Source of the DNA: Spirodela intermedia | Lineage: Eukaryota; Streptophyta; Magnoliopsida; Alismatales; Araceae | Assembly (NCBI GenBank): GCA_902729315.2 | Contig: LR746268.1 | Span: 3,775,501 to 3,839,500, forward strand | DNA length: 64,000 nucleotides | Direction: 5' to 3' | Shown: piece by piece, positions 10,763 to 24,717 of the stretch | Numbering within the stretch: position 1 is the first letter of the stretch | How the letters are laid out: the number at the start of each line of letters is the position of its first letter | Made by a program: the position numbers and the translations under genes | Notes under the pieces: model-generated | What the model saw: only the letters and a program-made list of their open reading frames with translations | The model's database searches: none | Told to the model about the DNA's origin: nothing

Positions 10763-13539
10763 GAGGGCAGGCACCTCAAGCAAGAGAGGAGATCAGAGCG
10801 GCACAGCGTTTGTGTGAGGTTTGAGACACTCAGGAAGGAGGAAGAGTGAGAGAAATGAGAACGAATGGCTAGAGTGTCCTGAGGTTGGGGCTAGGTGTAC
10901 GAGTATCTAGTATTTTACAACCCTGGCAAAATCAGTTTCAACTGAACGCATGTAACATAGCATAACAGGAGTCGAATAGTTTCAAGGGAGTTATTGATGA
11001 AATTTGAGTTTTGAGGGAGATGTACAGACAAACGAACTATTTTACTTGGAATCTAAAACCAAAATACACTGGGTATGATTCAAAGGATGGATCCGGTCCT
11101 ACGCCCAAATTACAGTTACACTGGGGTCTAGTCGCGAGTCCATCCATCTTCAAGACTTCTTGCCACTTGTTCAAATACCCTAAATTTAGCTGGGCCCAGT
11201 CCGGCCTTCATCGGTCCCGGTAAGGCTTGGCCCATCGCAAACTCTTTTCTTCTCTATCCAAGAAACAGATGTATCTATATACACACACACACACAGAGGC
11301 AGAGATATAAATCTATCTTACACGGTATATCATTCACGGCACGGGAATAAAAAGATGACATGAACACGACCAAAGGGGCTTGGAGAATGTAATACACTGT
11401 TGAAACCAACATAGGTCAGTATAGGGAGGAGTCGCTGAAGAAATAGCAATAAGTTGTGCTTTATTGACGCCAACTATGCGGTACTGTATGGCCAATTAAT
11501 TCCATATTCTCCGTATCTAGAAATTCAAGTTGCAAATGCCATTGCCTCCTTATTGGATTTAGACTGGTCCAGTGCAGCGAGGAGATCTGTATCTGTAGCT
11601 ATGTCTATATCTATATCTATATCTATGTATATATATATACAGAGAGAGAGAGAGAGACCCCGGGGGGGGGGGGTGGAGGGGAGGGAAAGAGAGAGAGAGG
11701 AGAAGACATCTTGCAAATCTGTCCTGCCTCCACTGTTTCAGGTTCAAGGAGGCTTGTGATATGTTCCAACTCCAGAAGGAATCTTCTCATTGAATAAACA
11801 CGTCGAAAGAGGGCTCCATCGGGCTTTTGGCTTCTTCGCAGACACCAAGATCACGGCCCTGCCTATAGTTTCACTACGAAAATATGAATCAGCAGCGAAA
11901 AAATTATAACATTTGCATGAGATTAAGATTAGACTTAGGGTACCAAATCAGTGAACATCTTTGTACTTCCCTTATCTTTTTCATCTTTTTTGTATTTTTC
12001 TTCAGCTTCCATTCTACATTTGTCAACGGGTAATCATAGTTAAGTGCATACATCCAAGATGGCTTGTAAACTTTAAAGAGAGAACTAACGGGTTTAAGAT
12101 TATGTAAATTTAAGGAGCTGGGTCTGGAAAAACTGTAGTATTTGCGAAAACAACTGTTCTCACGTACTCAGCTATGACCGTCGGAGGGGATTCACATGAG
12201 ACTCACCGTGTCGGCGATGCATTCATGAGACTTGCTTGGGCGCATTTATTCTTCTTCTTCGGTGATCTCGGATGGATCTCTGCACGTTTCGTCTGCGGAG
12301 AAACTGTTTTAACATGAAGCTCGTGGGGGGTCTTTCTGTCTCTCTGCTTTTACAGCTCAGGGGGGGGCTGGTGTATGCATGTAGTTGTCTGCAGAAGCCA
12401 CCATGGCCAAGTTAAGACAGAGAGAGAGAGAGAGAGAGGCGAGACAAATGGACGAAGGAGCTGGATTCTTTGATCTCTCCATTGCTTTTACAGATCGATG
12501 AAGAGGTTGGGATGCTGCGGATGCATGCAGTGGCGTGTAGAAGCCGCCGAGACCGTGTTTTCAGGTTAGAGAGATGGGCAGAGGGAATCGAGAGCGAGAA
12601 GCAAAGCCCGGCCCGATACCTCAAAATCAAAGCGTCAAAACACCGCACATGAGGTGCATTTAAGACCCTCCACCTTCTCCTGCACCTTTCCAAGAGAGAT
12701 GAAGGTTAGTGCACCCGAGTTTCTTCTTCCTTGGTCACAAGCATTAAATCAGTCGAGTGGGTTGAAAGCTGCGTTGTTTTAGATGACGTGAGTCTTCCTT
12801 GGAATATGCTGCGATGGATCCATCGGATCAGTGTACCTTCGACTTCCATCCCCCCCGTTCTCTCCTCTCTCTGTCACACCACGCTTCCCGAATGAAAATG
12901 GTTGATCTGCCTAACTCTTCACGTAACCTTTGCTAATAAGGAAGTGACTGATTGGAATCCGTTATTAAAATATCTCCGCATTTCACCGACTCCCAAATTA
13001 ATCTTTTCACACCATACCGCCGAATACTAGAAAACAAAACAAACCAATGACCTACCTAATTAAGCTTCCAGCACGTGTCTCCATTGTAGATTCACACGCT
13101 CAAAGAAGACGGAACAAGAAAAAGGGACTACACGTGGACTGTCCCTAATGTTTTAGTTACTCCACCTACATCTAACTAGATGGCAATTATGGATCTAATA
13201 GCTACGATAGCTTCAGAGTTTGATTTAAGACCATGGAAGAATCACACCCGTTATAGTTTTCTTCCCCACTCAGCGGATACTATCATATGTGACGAAGTGT
13301 CAAAGCCCTAAGTTCTGAAATAACATCATTTGAGAAAATACGTGAGACTTTGTACCTCGAGATAAGTAGAAAATGGAGACTTCATACTAATTTAATTCAA
13401 GCTCGTCGTATTATTCTGTGTCATTGAAGGATTATTCCACCGTGGTTTGAACCATACTCAACTAGTACTCATTGGCCTGCTGTACTTTAGGATTATTCTT
13501 GTACAATTTCTACCATCACCCTCTCTTTCACTCCCTATC
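10763..13539. other. Spacer 3' of the MYB gene with microsatellites
   Basis: No gene is supported. It holds (AC)n at 11281-11294; a compound TCTATA / TA / AG / G-run tract at about 11600-11701; and (AG)n at 12419-12438. Frames of 60-100 codons around 11454-11759 and 12412-12693 run through these low-complexity tracts and look spurious. Confidence 0.6.
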
Positions 13540-14764
13540 TCAAAGGAACTCGGCAAGACCCTCACTGAAGAGCCAGTTCTCCAGAAATGAAAGCGGCACC
13601 GGCTTTTGCTCCTCGGGGATGAGGCTTGCCTCTGGAGAAATCAGCGACTCAATTGTATTGATCTCGACGCCGATGTTGCTAGAGGCTGAGTCAACCCCGC
13701 CACCGGCGGTGCTGTTGGAGTGCTCAGTCGACTCGGAATAGGACTGTTTTGGTGTGTTACTCATCCATCCCTGCAGCAATCGAGAGATGTTCTCGGCACT
13801 GGAGGCATAGGTGGCCGTAGACAGTGTTGGGGGTTGTGTCACCGCCGCGTCGTCGGAGGACAATGGCCGTTTGAGCTCCAGCTCTGGGCAAGGTATCTCC
13901 AAGGAAAGAGCCTCGGAGAGAGCCCGCTTCGCCATGTGGATGTCAGTCTGGAGCCTCCTCTCCCACTGGCCCTTCGCGATTGGGAGCGACCATGAGACTT
14001 CGCCGGCGCCGGACTGCGCCTTCCTCAGTTTTTTTTTTAGGTGGGTGTTCCAGTAGTTCTTGATGTCGTTGTCTGTCCTCTCCGGTAGGTACGACGCAAT
14101 GGCCGCCCACCTACATCACCACCCGGTAAATATTGTCAAAGAGTTAGGGGGATTCAAATCAAAATCAGTTGACAACGAATCAAATACAGTAATAAAGTTT
14201 ATTCAAACAAAATATAACATAACCACTAAATTTTGATGGAATGCGAATTCATTCAGAGAAATGTAGATTCATTACCTGTTGCCCAGAAGAGCCTGGAGGT
14301 GGACGATCAGTTTCTCCTCTTGCTCGGTGAAGTTGCCTCGCTTGACACCCGGCCTGAGGTAATTAGTCCATCGGAGTCTGCAGCTCTTGCTGCACCTTTG
14401 TAGCCCTGGAAATCAAAGGGACAGACAAGAAGCAATGCAAATAAAAATTTAAAGAACATGGCCTGATGTTTATGATCTAGCAATTCAAATAGCCCACGAA
14501 GAGGATGAAATTGTAAATTATAGCCTTCGTGCAAGACAGCTCCTCACCGCAACAGGCTTGTTTGAATTAGGAAACTAACATCGTGCCAAGGCGGATATGA
14601 GATATAATTTTGAAATACTTCAATTACTCACCTGTCTTCGAAGGAACTGCCCTCCAGTTGCCGGGGCCATTTTCCTTGATGTATGTGACCAGGACGATGT
14701 CCTCCTCCGGGGTCCATGGTCCCTTCTTTACGCCCGTCTTGTCGCAGCAAGGTGGACGACCCAT
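13540..14764 (-). CDS. R2R3-MYB transcription factor, subgroup 1 (MYB60/30/94/96-like)
   Basis: A nuclear DNA-binding regulator. Three exons on the minus strand: 14632-14764 (133 nt), 14276-14405 (130 nt) and 13540-14110 (571 nt), with GT..AG borders throughout. Together they give 834 nt, 277 residues. The 133/130-nt first exons are the classic R2R3-MYB layout. The protein starts [20 protein letters not shown]. The R2 repeat carries [19 protein letters not shown] and R3 carries [20 protein letters not shown], followed by [10 protein letters not shown]. The C-terminal half has [14 protein letters not shown], a motif of subgroup 1, whose members control stomatal movement, cuticular wax and defence-linked lipid synthesis. 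A run of ten A residues encodes the Lys-Lys-Lys of HLKKKL. The length is close to Arabidopsis MYB60. Which subgroup member it is cannot be decided without a tree. The C-terminus is acidic and ends GLAEFL. Confidence 0.95.
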
Positions 14765-14951
14765 GTCTGCCTTCTTTCTCCCGCTTTGGGTGTTTGGGAG
14801 AGGAGAGAACCCCAGGCAGAGAGAACGAGAGAAAATTTGTGGGTGGTATTGTTGTTGTTGCCTGGAGGACGAAAAGGCTTGCTGTTCTCCTTCCACTGCG
14901 CTTTGTTTCTGTCAACAAAATGTGCATCTCTCTCTCTCTGTCTCTTTCTTT

Positions 14952-14962
14952 CTATTTATATA
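14952..14962 (-). promoter_or_regulatory. TATA box of the MYB gene
   Basis: On the minus strand this reads TATATAAATAG, about 190 nt upstream of the MYB start codon. It is followed by a GA-rich stretch (CT-rich on the plus strand, 14927-14950), common in plant 5' leaders. Initiation about 30 nt downstream would give a leader of roughly 160 nt. Inference from motif and spacing. Confidence 0.55.
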
Positions 14963-15129
14963 CATAAATATACACACAAAGATCGAGGAGAGACCTTTCT
15001 CTATTTCAGGACGCACCGACCGGTGTACCAAAGAGAGAGAAATGCAAATAGATCGACAGCAAGGGTCGTTCCCTTGTAGGGGAAGTATACCAGTCCAATG
15101 AGATGGGAAAGTTCTTAGGGGAGAAGCCA

Positions 15130-15153
15130 TCTCTCTCTCTCTCTCTCTCTCTC
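15130..15153. repeat. (TC)n microsatellite
   Basis: About twelve TC units upstream of the MYB gene. A similar AG tract lies at 15707-15737. Confidence 0.9.
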
Positions 15154-15170
15154 CGTTTCTCAACTGTGTG

Positions 15171-15705
15171 CATTTAATGCGGTTGCATCCGACGTGTTAT
15201 TGTCCTTCCTCGCTCGCACTTTTCCGGTGTCTTCCCCTTTCTCAAACGTCAGTTCATCGTTATACCAAAAACATGGGTTAACCGGATAAACATCTACGAT
15301 CTAAATCTCTTTGTCCATTTCTCTCTCTCTAAGATACAGCCAATATAGAAACCCATGGTTTCTACTTCTGTGGAAGCAAAATCTGACATGAATATTTAAA
15401 GTAACAAGGGTATCTAATGATCCACTCAACATCCTTGGAAAAATCTGATGGACAAGATGGTACCGATGGGATGGTCCGATCTGTTGCAGGTGTACGATGG
15501 TGTTCCGGAGAGAGACGGTTGAGATGGAATTTATCAGATCGAGTTCTGTGCAACAGACTCCCATCTGAATAGGTCTCTAACTACCCATTGAAACATTAAA
15601 CTTTTGATTGGTATAGTTACAACCATGCACTGTATCCATTGATCCTATCTATTTACCGGTGACTAGATGGAGACAATGAATTAGATGTATATATGGATAG
15701 CGAGC

Positions 15706-15739
<34 letters not shown>

Positions 15740-18700
15740 TTTGAAGCCAATTTCTTTATTACCACATAATTAATAGGTTCCCATTGGAGTGACCTCTTTC
15801 ACCGGCAACTTTAGTGCTTTTGTAATCGTCACTCGCTGGCATGGCCGAGGTGACTAATAAACGAAGGTGGGACCATCATCTGTGTGGTCTCAGAATTGGT
15901 ACATAGTTGGATGGAGTATGTATTGTGATATCGTATCATTAATACTTAGGAAATAAAAGCTCAACTACTATATTGAAAAATTCTTGGTAAGTAGGTCAGT
16001 GGTCATATTCTCAAACAGGAGAAACATTTGACTACCCCTTGATCTTGGAACATATTAATACATAGTAAGTATAAAGTTTGAAATATGAAACTGACTACTA
16101 AAATGTATATCAATCGAGTGAGAATAATTCTTTGACAAACACAATGATGATAAATTTTCCAAGTGTTTGGTCTTCGAAAAACCTTTAAATGGTGAATAAA
16201 TCCTTCTTGTTTCTCTTAATCCAATGACCAATATTATAATCATCGAATTCTCATTTCAACTCTCTTGTTATGCTATCATATGAAATTAGGAACGAAACTA
16301 TTTACATCACTCCATTATCCTCTATTCCTACACAATAATAATAACTTATGACGATTTTTATGGCCTTGGAGTTTGAAATGTTGGAAGCAACATGTATTTC
16401 TCTGAGCCTACATCCATATTTCTTTTTTAATGATAGTGTGAGAATTTTACATGCATTAACAATACTTGGTAAAATGCTAGAGATACATGAGTTGGGAGGT
16501 TTCATAGAGGTACCATATACCTGAGAAAAGTCCGAGTTATCATTCAAGAGTTTTGTCTAGGACCAAAAATTCAAAATATTAAGCTATAATTAATCAAAAA
16601 TTTAAATTTTGCTACATAGTAGCTATGTTAAACTGAGGGTATTAAACTCATGCAGTAATTGAGCATTGGCATAAATTTCATACTTTAGAATTGTGATGCC
16701 AAATTATTTTAAGAAAAATTAACCATAATGAAAGTAGTGATCAATCTACTATAATGATCAAATAGATGTTCACATTGATAGTGATCAATCTACTATAACG
16801 AAAGAAGGGAATAAACCATGAAGAAATAACATACCATCTATTTTTAAATTAAATATTGATGCAAAATTTCAAATTCAATTAAGTTGGTGTTTCACAATTT
16901 GTTTATGGGGGGGACAATTAATTGTAAGCTTCTTCAATTTCTCAATTTCTCATAGGCACTTAGGGCCTCGTAGTTAAATCTTGCAATTTAACTAGTAGCA
17001 CTCATTTTAAAGAAGTATATGATTTGAAATGAGATTTGAATTTGTTAACACAAGGACAATTTCACTAGGCTAACTTTTTGTTAAGAATAATACTTTCGTT
17101 CTTACTTGATTCGTGTCACGAGAGAGAGGTGGCATCCTTTCTGTGATGCCCTTAGTTGGAGTTCTGGAGAGTGAGAAAGCGAGAGAGGCTGACGTGCGAG
17201 GAGGGCCGCCCAACCGGTACGGAGGTGGCTGCCGGAGTCCACGTTTGAGTCTCACGCGAGAGGGACGAACTTGAGACATGACCCCTTTGTCGCCGGTGAG
17301 AGTGTTCCCATCTACTTACGTGAGTCCCTGTCTTTAGACCACTGTCCGTAATTAAACCTCCCCGTTCTCCGAGCATCCCCTCTCCCGTTGAACTTTAACC
17401 TGTCCTCTTCCGATGAGTTAGTAGGTGTCGACTCTCTCTCATCTACACTTCTCTGACTCAACGACCATCTACTCCTCTACTCTCAAGCTGATGATAAATA
17501 ATGTGAGACCGATCTGCGTCGGCAACGAGGAGACACGGCTATTAATGGAGTCGTGTTGGCTCCATCGAACGGATGGGAATAAGGGCCAACGAGCCTAACA
17601 ATGTCACACTCTTTCTATCACCATTCGCCTTTGTCCTTTTTCCTCTTTCGTGACTAAGATGACCGCATACTCCTCTTCGCTGGCGGATGCCGGCTGGCCA
17701 CGTCCTGCACGGATGCCTGAAAGCATCGGAACTATAAGGCAGGCCTGTGGGGACGAACGAGAAACAGGATTCGACTTCAAGGCGAATCTCAAGAGATAAA
17801 TACAAAATAAAATCGGAGATAAACCGCGGCCGAAACAAGTAGAAGTCCCACTCTTATAAAGAACTAAATTTCTTATAAGCTAAATAGAGCACAATTTTTT
17901 GTTATGTTTCTCAGTAAGCCATTAAGAATCTACCCTTGGAATTAATATTTTTGTTGTTATTTATTTCAAAAAGAGGACTATGGTTATATAACATATTTGA
18001 TATCAATTGACTTTTGAGCCGGTAAAATTTTGATGTTGAAAAAGTACTCACAAGGATAAAGAGGTCATTTCATGCAATTACAATATTTGAGACCTTTAAT
18101 ATTGATATTTTTTTTATAATCCTTAACAAATCCTAAGAGCAATTTTGGACTAAGTGCATACAATTTTTTATTTTCACCTTTCATGTGAACTATCTGACCC
18201 ATGGAATTGTCTCACCAATGTGAAAAGTAGGACAAATAAATAACATCTATGCTAAAATGAAAAATACATGTTGAGAAGTGAATCTAGTATAGATATAAAC
18301 TGATCTCTTGATGTTGAACATTCATGTTTTGAGAGAGTAATAAGACTTAGGGAATATTGCTTAGAACGGTGGATAAGCCACTGAAAACTTTTAATGTTCC
18401 ATCACTATCAAGAAAAAATATTATAAAAGTATCTATGTTAAAGAGTTGACTCATTCTACACACAATGTCCTACATCAACTCATATTGTATCTTGACATGC
18501 ATGAAAGGATCAATTCAACCACCACATCTTTTTATTGTTATTATGGTGCACTTAGAATTGACAACATTGAAAATTATTTTTCTTAATAAATGTCATGAAA
18601 TAAAATTATTCTATTCGTAAAATATACAGAATAAAATAAAAGTAATGATTCCACCAGATAATTGATCATCTTGAGGGAGAATCGATGTCTCATTTCATTA

Positions 18701-21700
18701 TAGTGCACCTTTATCATCATTAATCTCATAAAGTGTAAGGGCTATTTGGTATAAATTCCCCATGAAGCAAGAAGAGAATTATTTATTTTTGATTGAAATA
18801 TTTGAAGCAGATTATAAAACTCAGTTGATATTAGAATCAATTTAAAAGTGCTATAACGCATGTGGATGTTGAATGTTAATTAACAAATATAAGTTTTGGT
18901 GACTTTAGAACCCATTGGGTATTGTAGATTGGAGTATAAAAAAGGTGCGCATGATGAAAATAGTTAAGGATAATGAAGATAAAATAATCAAGAGAAAGAA
19001 ATACAGCTGAGGACCAAACATTGGTTTTGAAAATCGGCCTTGAGATGTTCTTTACATTGGTCTCTTTGATGAGTTGGAAATGTCTACCCTTTATCCTCTT
19101 AGAGGTGTTACTATGGAGGTTTTAAGGGCTTGGGATGCATAGTTCAAAGATATTATGGGGAGCATTTTTCATTTCATCAATGGAAAGTGTCGAGTAACAA
19201 TTTTATTGAATTATTGGCATGTATAAAACTTGTTGACAACTTCGAACATAGATTGCTCTCGTGGAACTTGATTTTTGACTAATCAAAGTTTAACTCGAGA
19301 TAAAATCTTCATCTATAGTTCACATATGATTTTTGAATTCTGAATTTTATGCATGGTCCAAAATAAAATAGGATTTTTTTATATTGCAAGACATTTGGGT
19401 TCTACAGGAAACAAAAGTGTAAATTTGTCCTATCATGAAAAGAATTTTCTCATGATTTAGATATCTAAATTGAACAAAATTTTAAATCAAGCCATTTTCA
19501 AGTTAATTACTCTAAAAGTTACTTGAGTTAGCAATTACAAAAAAACCATGCTTTGACAAACCTATTGTTTTCATTAAGGGTCCAAATACTTCATAGAGTT
19601 GGATGTTATTTTACAAGGAGGTATTTTATGTGTAAGATTAAGTCTAATGGGTTCACAAATCAAAATATAATGTTTTCAGCTTGTCTTAATGATGAAATTT
19701 TAAAGTTTTTACAATTATTGAGGGATAGCAATAGACATCTTGCACATATATTTCTTTCAAAAAGGTAAAATCATATTTTTCATATGTTAAATTGATCTTC
19801 TAGGCTAGCTATTAGGAATTCAACACATGCAAACTGCACCCATGCAATAGAGTAGTTTTGTTCCATACCTATGTCCACTGTTTGAAGTGTTGTCCACACT
19901 TATCACCATTATATTATCAAAAACTTATATCCACTATAATTCATAGTTTTACTCATCATCTCTTATTTCATGTAAATACGAGAGTAATATAAAAGATTGT
20001 AGTTACCAAGAAGCCTATTTTTTTGGACTAAGTTTAGTAAAGAAAAATACTCTAAAATTATTCAATATTTAAAAATTTTAGACCCTAAAATACTCAATAA
20101 ATATATTGACTAAAAGTTTCATAAGGAATATGAGGCAATAGTTATTTTAGCATAGATGAGCTTTCTTAGAGCCATAATGTTATATAATGGCATATAATAA
20201 AAAGGAAGATAACTTTAGCAATAATATTATTGAAAAAATAATTTTAAATATCTGGGAACTGATTCTTCAAGTTAATTTATTTATGTTCATACCAATAGGA
20301 GGCTACGTTAAAAGGCATGATTGTCTTTAAAAGTTTTAGAATGCTTAGTACAATAAAAATACAATTTATTTTAAATATGATCTGTCAACACAAAATATGA
20401 GCATTGAATCAAATAGTATTAGAGATTCTATGTCTATTATTTTTTATTGGTTTATATGAGCTTGATATGCTTGACTTTAATGACAACTAATTATACTACA
20501 ACATGGAATTATGGAATCAAACATTCAGTTTTTAGAAAAATAAAAAATCTCTTTCAACCAATAATATAGTTTTATGCATCATACATCCCCTATTTGTGCA
20601 TTGGAAAGATGCACACAAAAGAGATAGATAGTGTGAAGGAAATAAATGCACATCAAATTTATGTGGTTTGGAGAATCCTCATAAATTCATGGCCAAATAA
20701 CCCTTCTTTTTCTTTCTTGAAGAGAAATGATCTCACCTTAGAAGAGGGGGACTCACTTTGAAGACTGATTGAGGCTATACATAACCTCAATTTCTATATG
20801 ATAACTGCCTTTCTTAACATTTTTGTTTACTTTTTCAATTCAATAATCTTTTCAAGTGTCAATTCTTCATCATCCAACAAGTTGAGAATAAAATGGCACC
20901 TTGGTTGGATGTGTTTTAGTGAAAGTGAATCTCAATATATTTGCTAGATGAATGACACTTCGATTGTTGTAGAAGGACATATTGTTTTCATGCATCCCCT
21001 CGAGTTTAGCAAGAAAATTCATCAGTCATAACATTTCATTAAGAACCTTTATAATGACAAGATACTCTCTTGATGGTAAAAGAGTAACACCTTTCTACCA
21101 TTGTGAAAGACAACTCATAGTAGTGTGTCCAAAGAGGTAGATGTTTCTCCTCATGTTGACAGCAACACTAAAATTTGAATATAAAAAATATTTTAATTTT
21201 AAATTTTGTCAAAATATTTATTGTATAACAACTCAATGTTGTTTTATTAGATTCACCATGAATTTACTCTAATCCCACTATATATATATATCTATAGTTT
21301 GTTGCAAATCATAACATACATAAAGCTAACCACAATGGAGGCAAAAGAATTCTCACTAAAACCATCAAACAATTATTATTTCTTGTGGCATATGTTGACA
21401 TCAGATTTTCTTATTTTGAAACCATCAAATTTCTTGTGGCACATTTTCTTGATACTTGTTTGAACTCATAAAGTTTTTTCTTCAACTTTCACATGATTAT
21501 TATTTGTTTGGGTATAGCCCATAGAAAAAAATAAATGTCAATTTTCTTCTCAGCCACATTTTTCAAACAACCTTGTGACAAAAATAGAGGATTGGAGAAT
21601 GAATAGTGTGTTTCCAAATGTTAGATTAGACCATATTTTACTTGAGCCACTATGGATGACCTTCTTAGGAAAAACCAACATGTCATGTTTCTCAATGCAT

Positions 21701-24160
21701 TATTGATCTCCCCACACCCTTACACAAATGATTGTCAGAAGGACTAGAAAGGAAGAAAATAACCAAGTGCTTATGCAATGAGATGACTCTCCCTAGATTG
21801 GCACATCATGCCATTGATATCCCTAGGATCTTTCGAAATTCCATGTAACAGATTGGAAACATGGATTTTAGGTTTAACATGAGTGCGTTAGAGGCCAAGG
21901 GGAATGAATGGTTTTAGGGGTCTTGAAAAATCCATTCAACATCAACCAATGTGCACCACATAAGGTGGAGGTAGAAGTTAATAATCAAGTCATTTCCTCC
22001 ACACCCCATTAAGGGTTCTCCTTTTAGGTTCAGCTGCAAGTGGGAAAGAAATTGGTTGGACATTACATTCTTAGCCTATGATATCATGTGGCTTATAGGA
22101 AAATGAGAAAGGTGGATCATGTGCTTTTCTAGATGTAGTGACCAACTAGAAGCTTCCTATGTTTACATTGTTAATTTTTTCCAAGCTCAAGCTGTAGATC
22201 ATGAATTGTAGTCAAGTGAATTGGACAGTATTTACAGAATGAGTGGTGGGCTTTAATTAATTTAGAGTAAAATATGTATAACTCCATCAACATATATATC
22301 TATATATATATGTTTTGATTAGTTCACAAGATTGAATGGCAAAGTCATTGAAAAGCCTTGCTTCGATTGTTTTCAAAGAATGTTGAGTGGTTCGTCCTCA
22401 AACTCAACAAATGATCAAGCTCAACTTGTAAGGTAACTTAGAACAAGAAGTTGCTTTTTTGGCACTACTTTAAAGGTGGGATTAGCACTTTGGCATCGGG
22501 CTCTTCGGCAAAGGGTTTCTAATTAATAATTAAAAATAATATCTATAGTTTTTAGCACTATACATAATAAGTTTTGGTAAATTATAATTTCTTTGCCATT
22601 AAATTGGTAATTAATGTGTTACTTCAAGGTCCATTCATCTTCATTTAAACTATCTTCATAGCTAGTGCTGGACTATGTGTCAAGCTTCATTTTCTTCTGG
22701 TACACTCAATCATGCTTTGGAGATGGCTCAACCATGAAAGTCCAAGTAAGACATAGACATAAGCTTAAAAGTTTTACAATTCGTGAAAGAATGTTACTTT
22801 GACATCAAATACTAAAACTTGCCACTCCATGCATTACATGCCATTATTGATAATGTTTGGTATGAGTAGATTTGTAAAGTGAGTTGAAGTAGAACAGATT
22901 ATAATGAGTATTTTTCAAAAATCCCAAAGAATTTAATTTCATATATGTTTAGATTACCTTGGGATAAGACTGAAAAAAGGGCATATGTGTAACTGTATTT
23001 TTTGTTTTATTTCCAATCGAATGACTGTTCTAGCACACCTACTACCTTAAAGCTTGTCATTGGCCACTTCTCACTTGAATTATACTGGATTCTGAAAATG
23101 CCAAAATTAAGGATAATTAAAAGCTACTATTTTATTGGTTAAACTTGTTTGCTCTTACCTAAATGACGCTGTTTTATTCGTTAGACTTGTTTAGTTTTTC
23201 AAACAAAAGTTACACAAAATATTTTTTCGAGAACTCTTCTCATCTTTGAATACTTGTGATTGAGGAGGAACCTCCTGTCAATCTCTCATGGAGGACGTGA
23301 GGGAACGAGGGGTCGCCCCTCTCCCGACGAAGCGGGTCCTCTTAGCGTCTCTTTGAAGCGTGGCCATTCCCTCTTATCTACAATAGTGACCAAAGTTGGA
23401 ACCTGTAGGCTACTGCCATCTCTCTCTGCGCATCTGTCTTTCCGTCTCTCTTTCTCACTTGCTTGCTTAGACTTCAAAGAGAGAACAGTGAAGGGAAGAT
23501 CAGACTCTGAACGATGAATGAAACATAAGACTTGTGCCTTCCACGTGGGTTGCCTGAAACTTTACCACTTCTAAAGTTGTTCTCAACAAATCATATCCGA
23601 AAATAATTAGAACCTTTGAGCATTTTTACATAGCGAAGATTCAAAAGCGGGGTAACTTCCTAAATAGATGAATTGAATTGAATTTTGATTGTTCATGATT
23701 TATATATTCCTATCTTTTCGTACTTTATACAGCCAAATTATTACCCTTTTCGCACAAGCTCGATAAGTCATGGGGTGCAGTCCTTTTCGTCCTTCCCTCC
23801 TGAGCAACCTTCAACACAGAAGTTTGGCGTGAGGACGAGGACCTTTCCGAGCACCCTACCCGTTTTCCGCCGTCCAGCCCAGAAACCCTTATTCTCTGGG
23901 AAACATTGAAAAAGAAAAGCCGAAAAGACGAAGGGTCACCATAAATCACTGCCATTACAGTATCTTAAACGTCTCTCACTCGCTCCCTCTCTCTTATCCG
24001 TCTGTCTCCAGTTATCTTTCCTCCAAAGAGGAGCGGTTTCGTTTGCGTTGCTGTGTGATTTATCTCTATTTCGTTGGCCATTATTTCATGGCACGGGGAA
24101 CAGGAAGGGCCCGTGATTTGGACCCTTCCCTGCACTGCCACATTAACCCGTAGAATCTGG
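15171..24160. other. Long gene-free spacer
   Basis: Mostly AT-rich DNA with short frames only. Two GC-richer patches stand out, 17100-17850 and 23250-23520. Their frames (for example 17542-17838 minus, 98 codons) show no recognisable domain. (AG)n lies at 15707-15737. A short direct repeat GTGATCAATCTACTATAA occurs near 16738 and again near 16781. At 22455-22510 a GGCACTAC...TTTGGCATCGGGCTCTTCGG stretch loosely recalls CACTA-element ends, but no partner end was found. No gene is supported. Confidence 0.5.
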
Positions 24161-24163
24161 CCA

Positions 24164-24170
24164 TTTATAC
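24164..24170 (+). promoter_or_regulatory. TATA box of the RNase T2 gene
   Basis: TTTATAC inside CCATTTATACATGG, 98 nt upstream of the start codon at 24262. Position and sequence fit a plant TATA element. Inference. Confidence 0.5.
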
Positions 24171-24261
24171 ATGGCCACGAGAGATAAGCATCTCTCACTC
24201 TAGATGTCCCCTTTTTTGCTCCTTGTTCTTCCTGTGTTTCAAGAGAGAGCGAAAAGAGACC

Positions 24262-24632
24262 ATGAAGAACTCCCACCTGCCGTTGATGCTCCTGTGGTGG
24301 GCGTTCATTCTGATCCTCTCCATGGATCTCTCCGGCGCCCAGGCCTGCCATTTCTTCTATTTCGTTCAGCAGGTAAGCAGATATATACGCGTCATGCCGT
24401 TGATTAGGACGTTGATTCGTGGGTATAATTAGTTTGTCTGATGAGTCCAATGAGATGTGTTGGTTATAGTGGCCGGGGTCGGTCTGTGACACGAGGCAGA
24501 GCTGCTGCTACCCGACTCCCGGGAAGCCATCGGCGAACTTCGGCGTCCACGGGCTATGGCCTAACTACAACGATGGCGTCTACCCCTCCAACTGCGATCC
24601 CCACAGCCCTTTAGACCTCTCCAAGGTGCCCA

Positions 24633-24717
<85 letters not shown>

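Noticed and set aside
17100-17850. GC-rich patch with 62-98-codon frames on the minus strand
   Set aside because: Overlapping frames, no start context, splice logic or domain; cannot be supported as a gene.
22455-22510. Possible CACTA transposon end (GGCACTAC with GGCATCGGGCTC)
   Set aside because: No matching inverted end or 3-bp target duplication was found and the similarity is only a few words.
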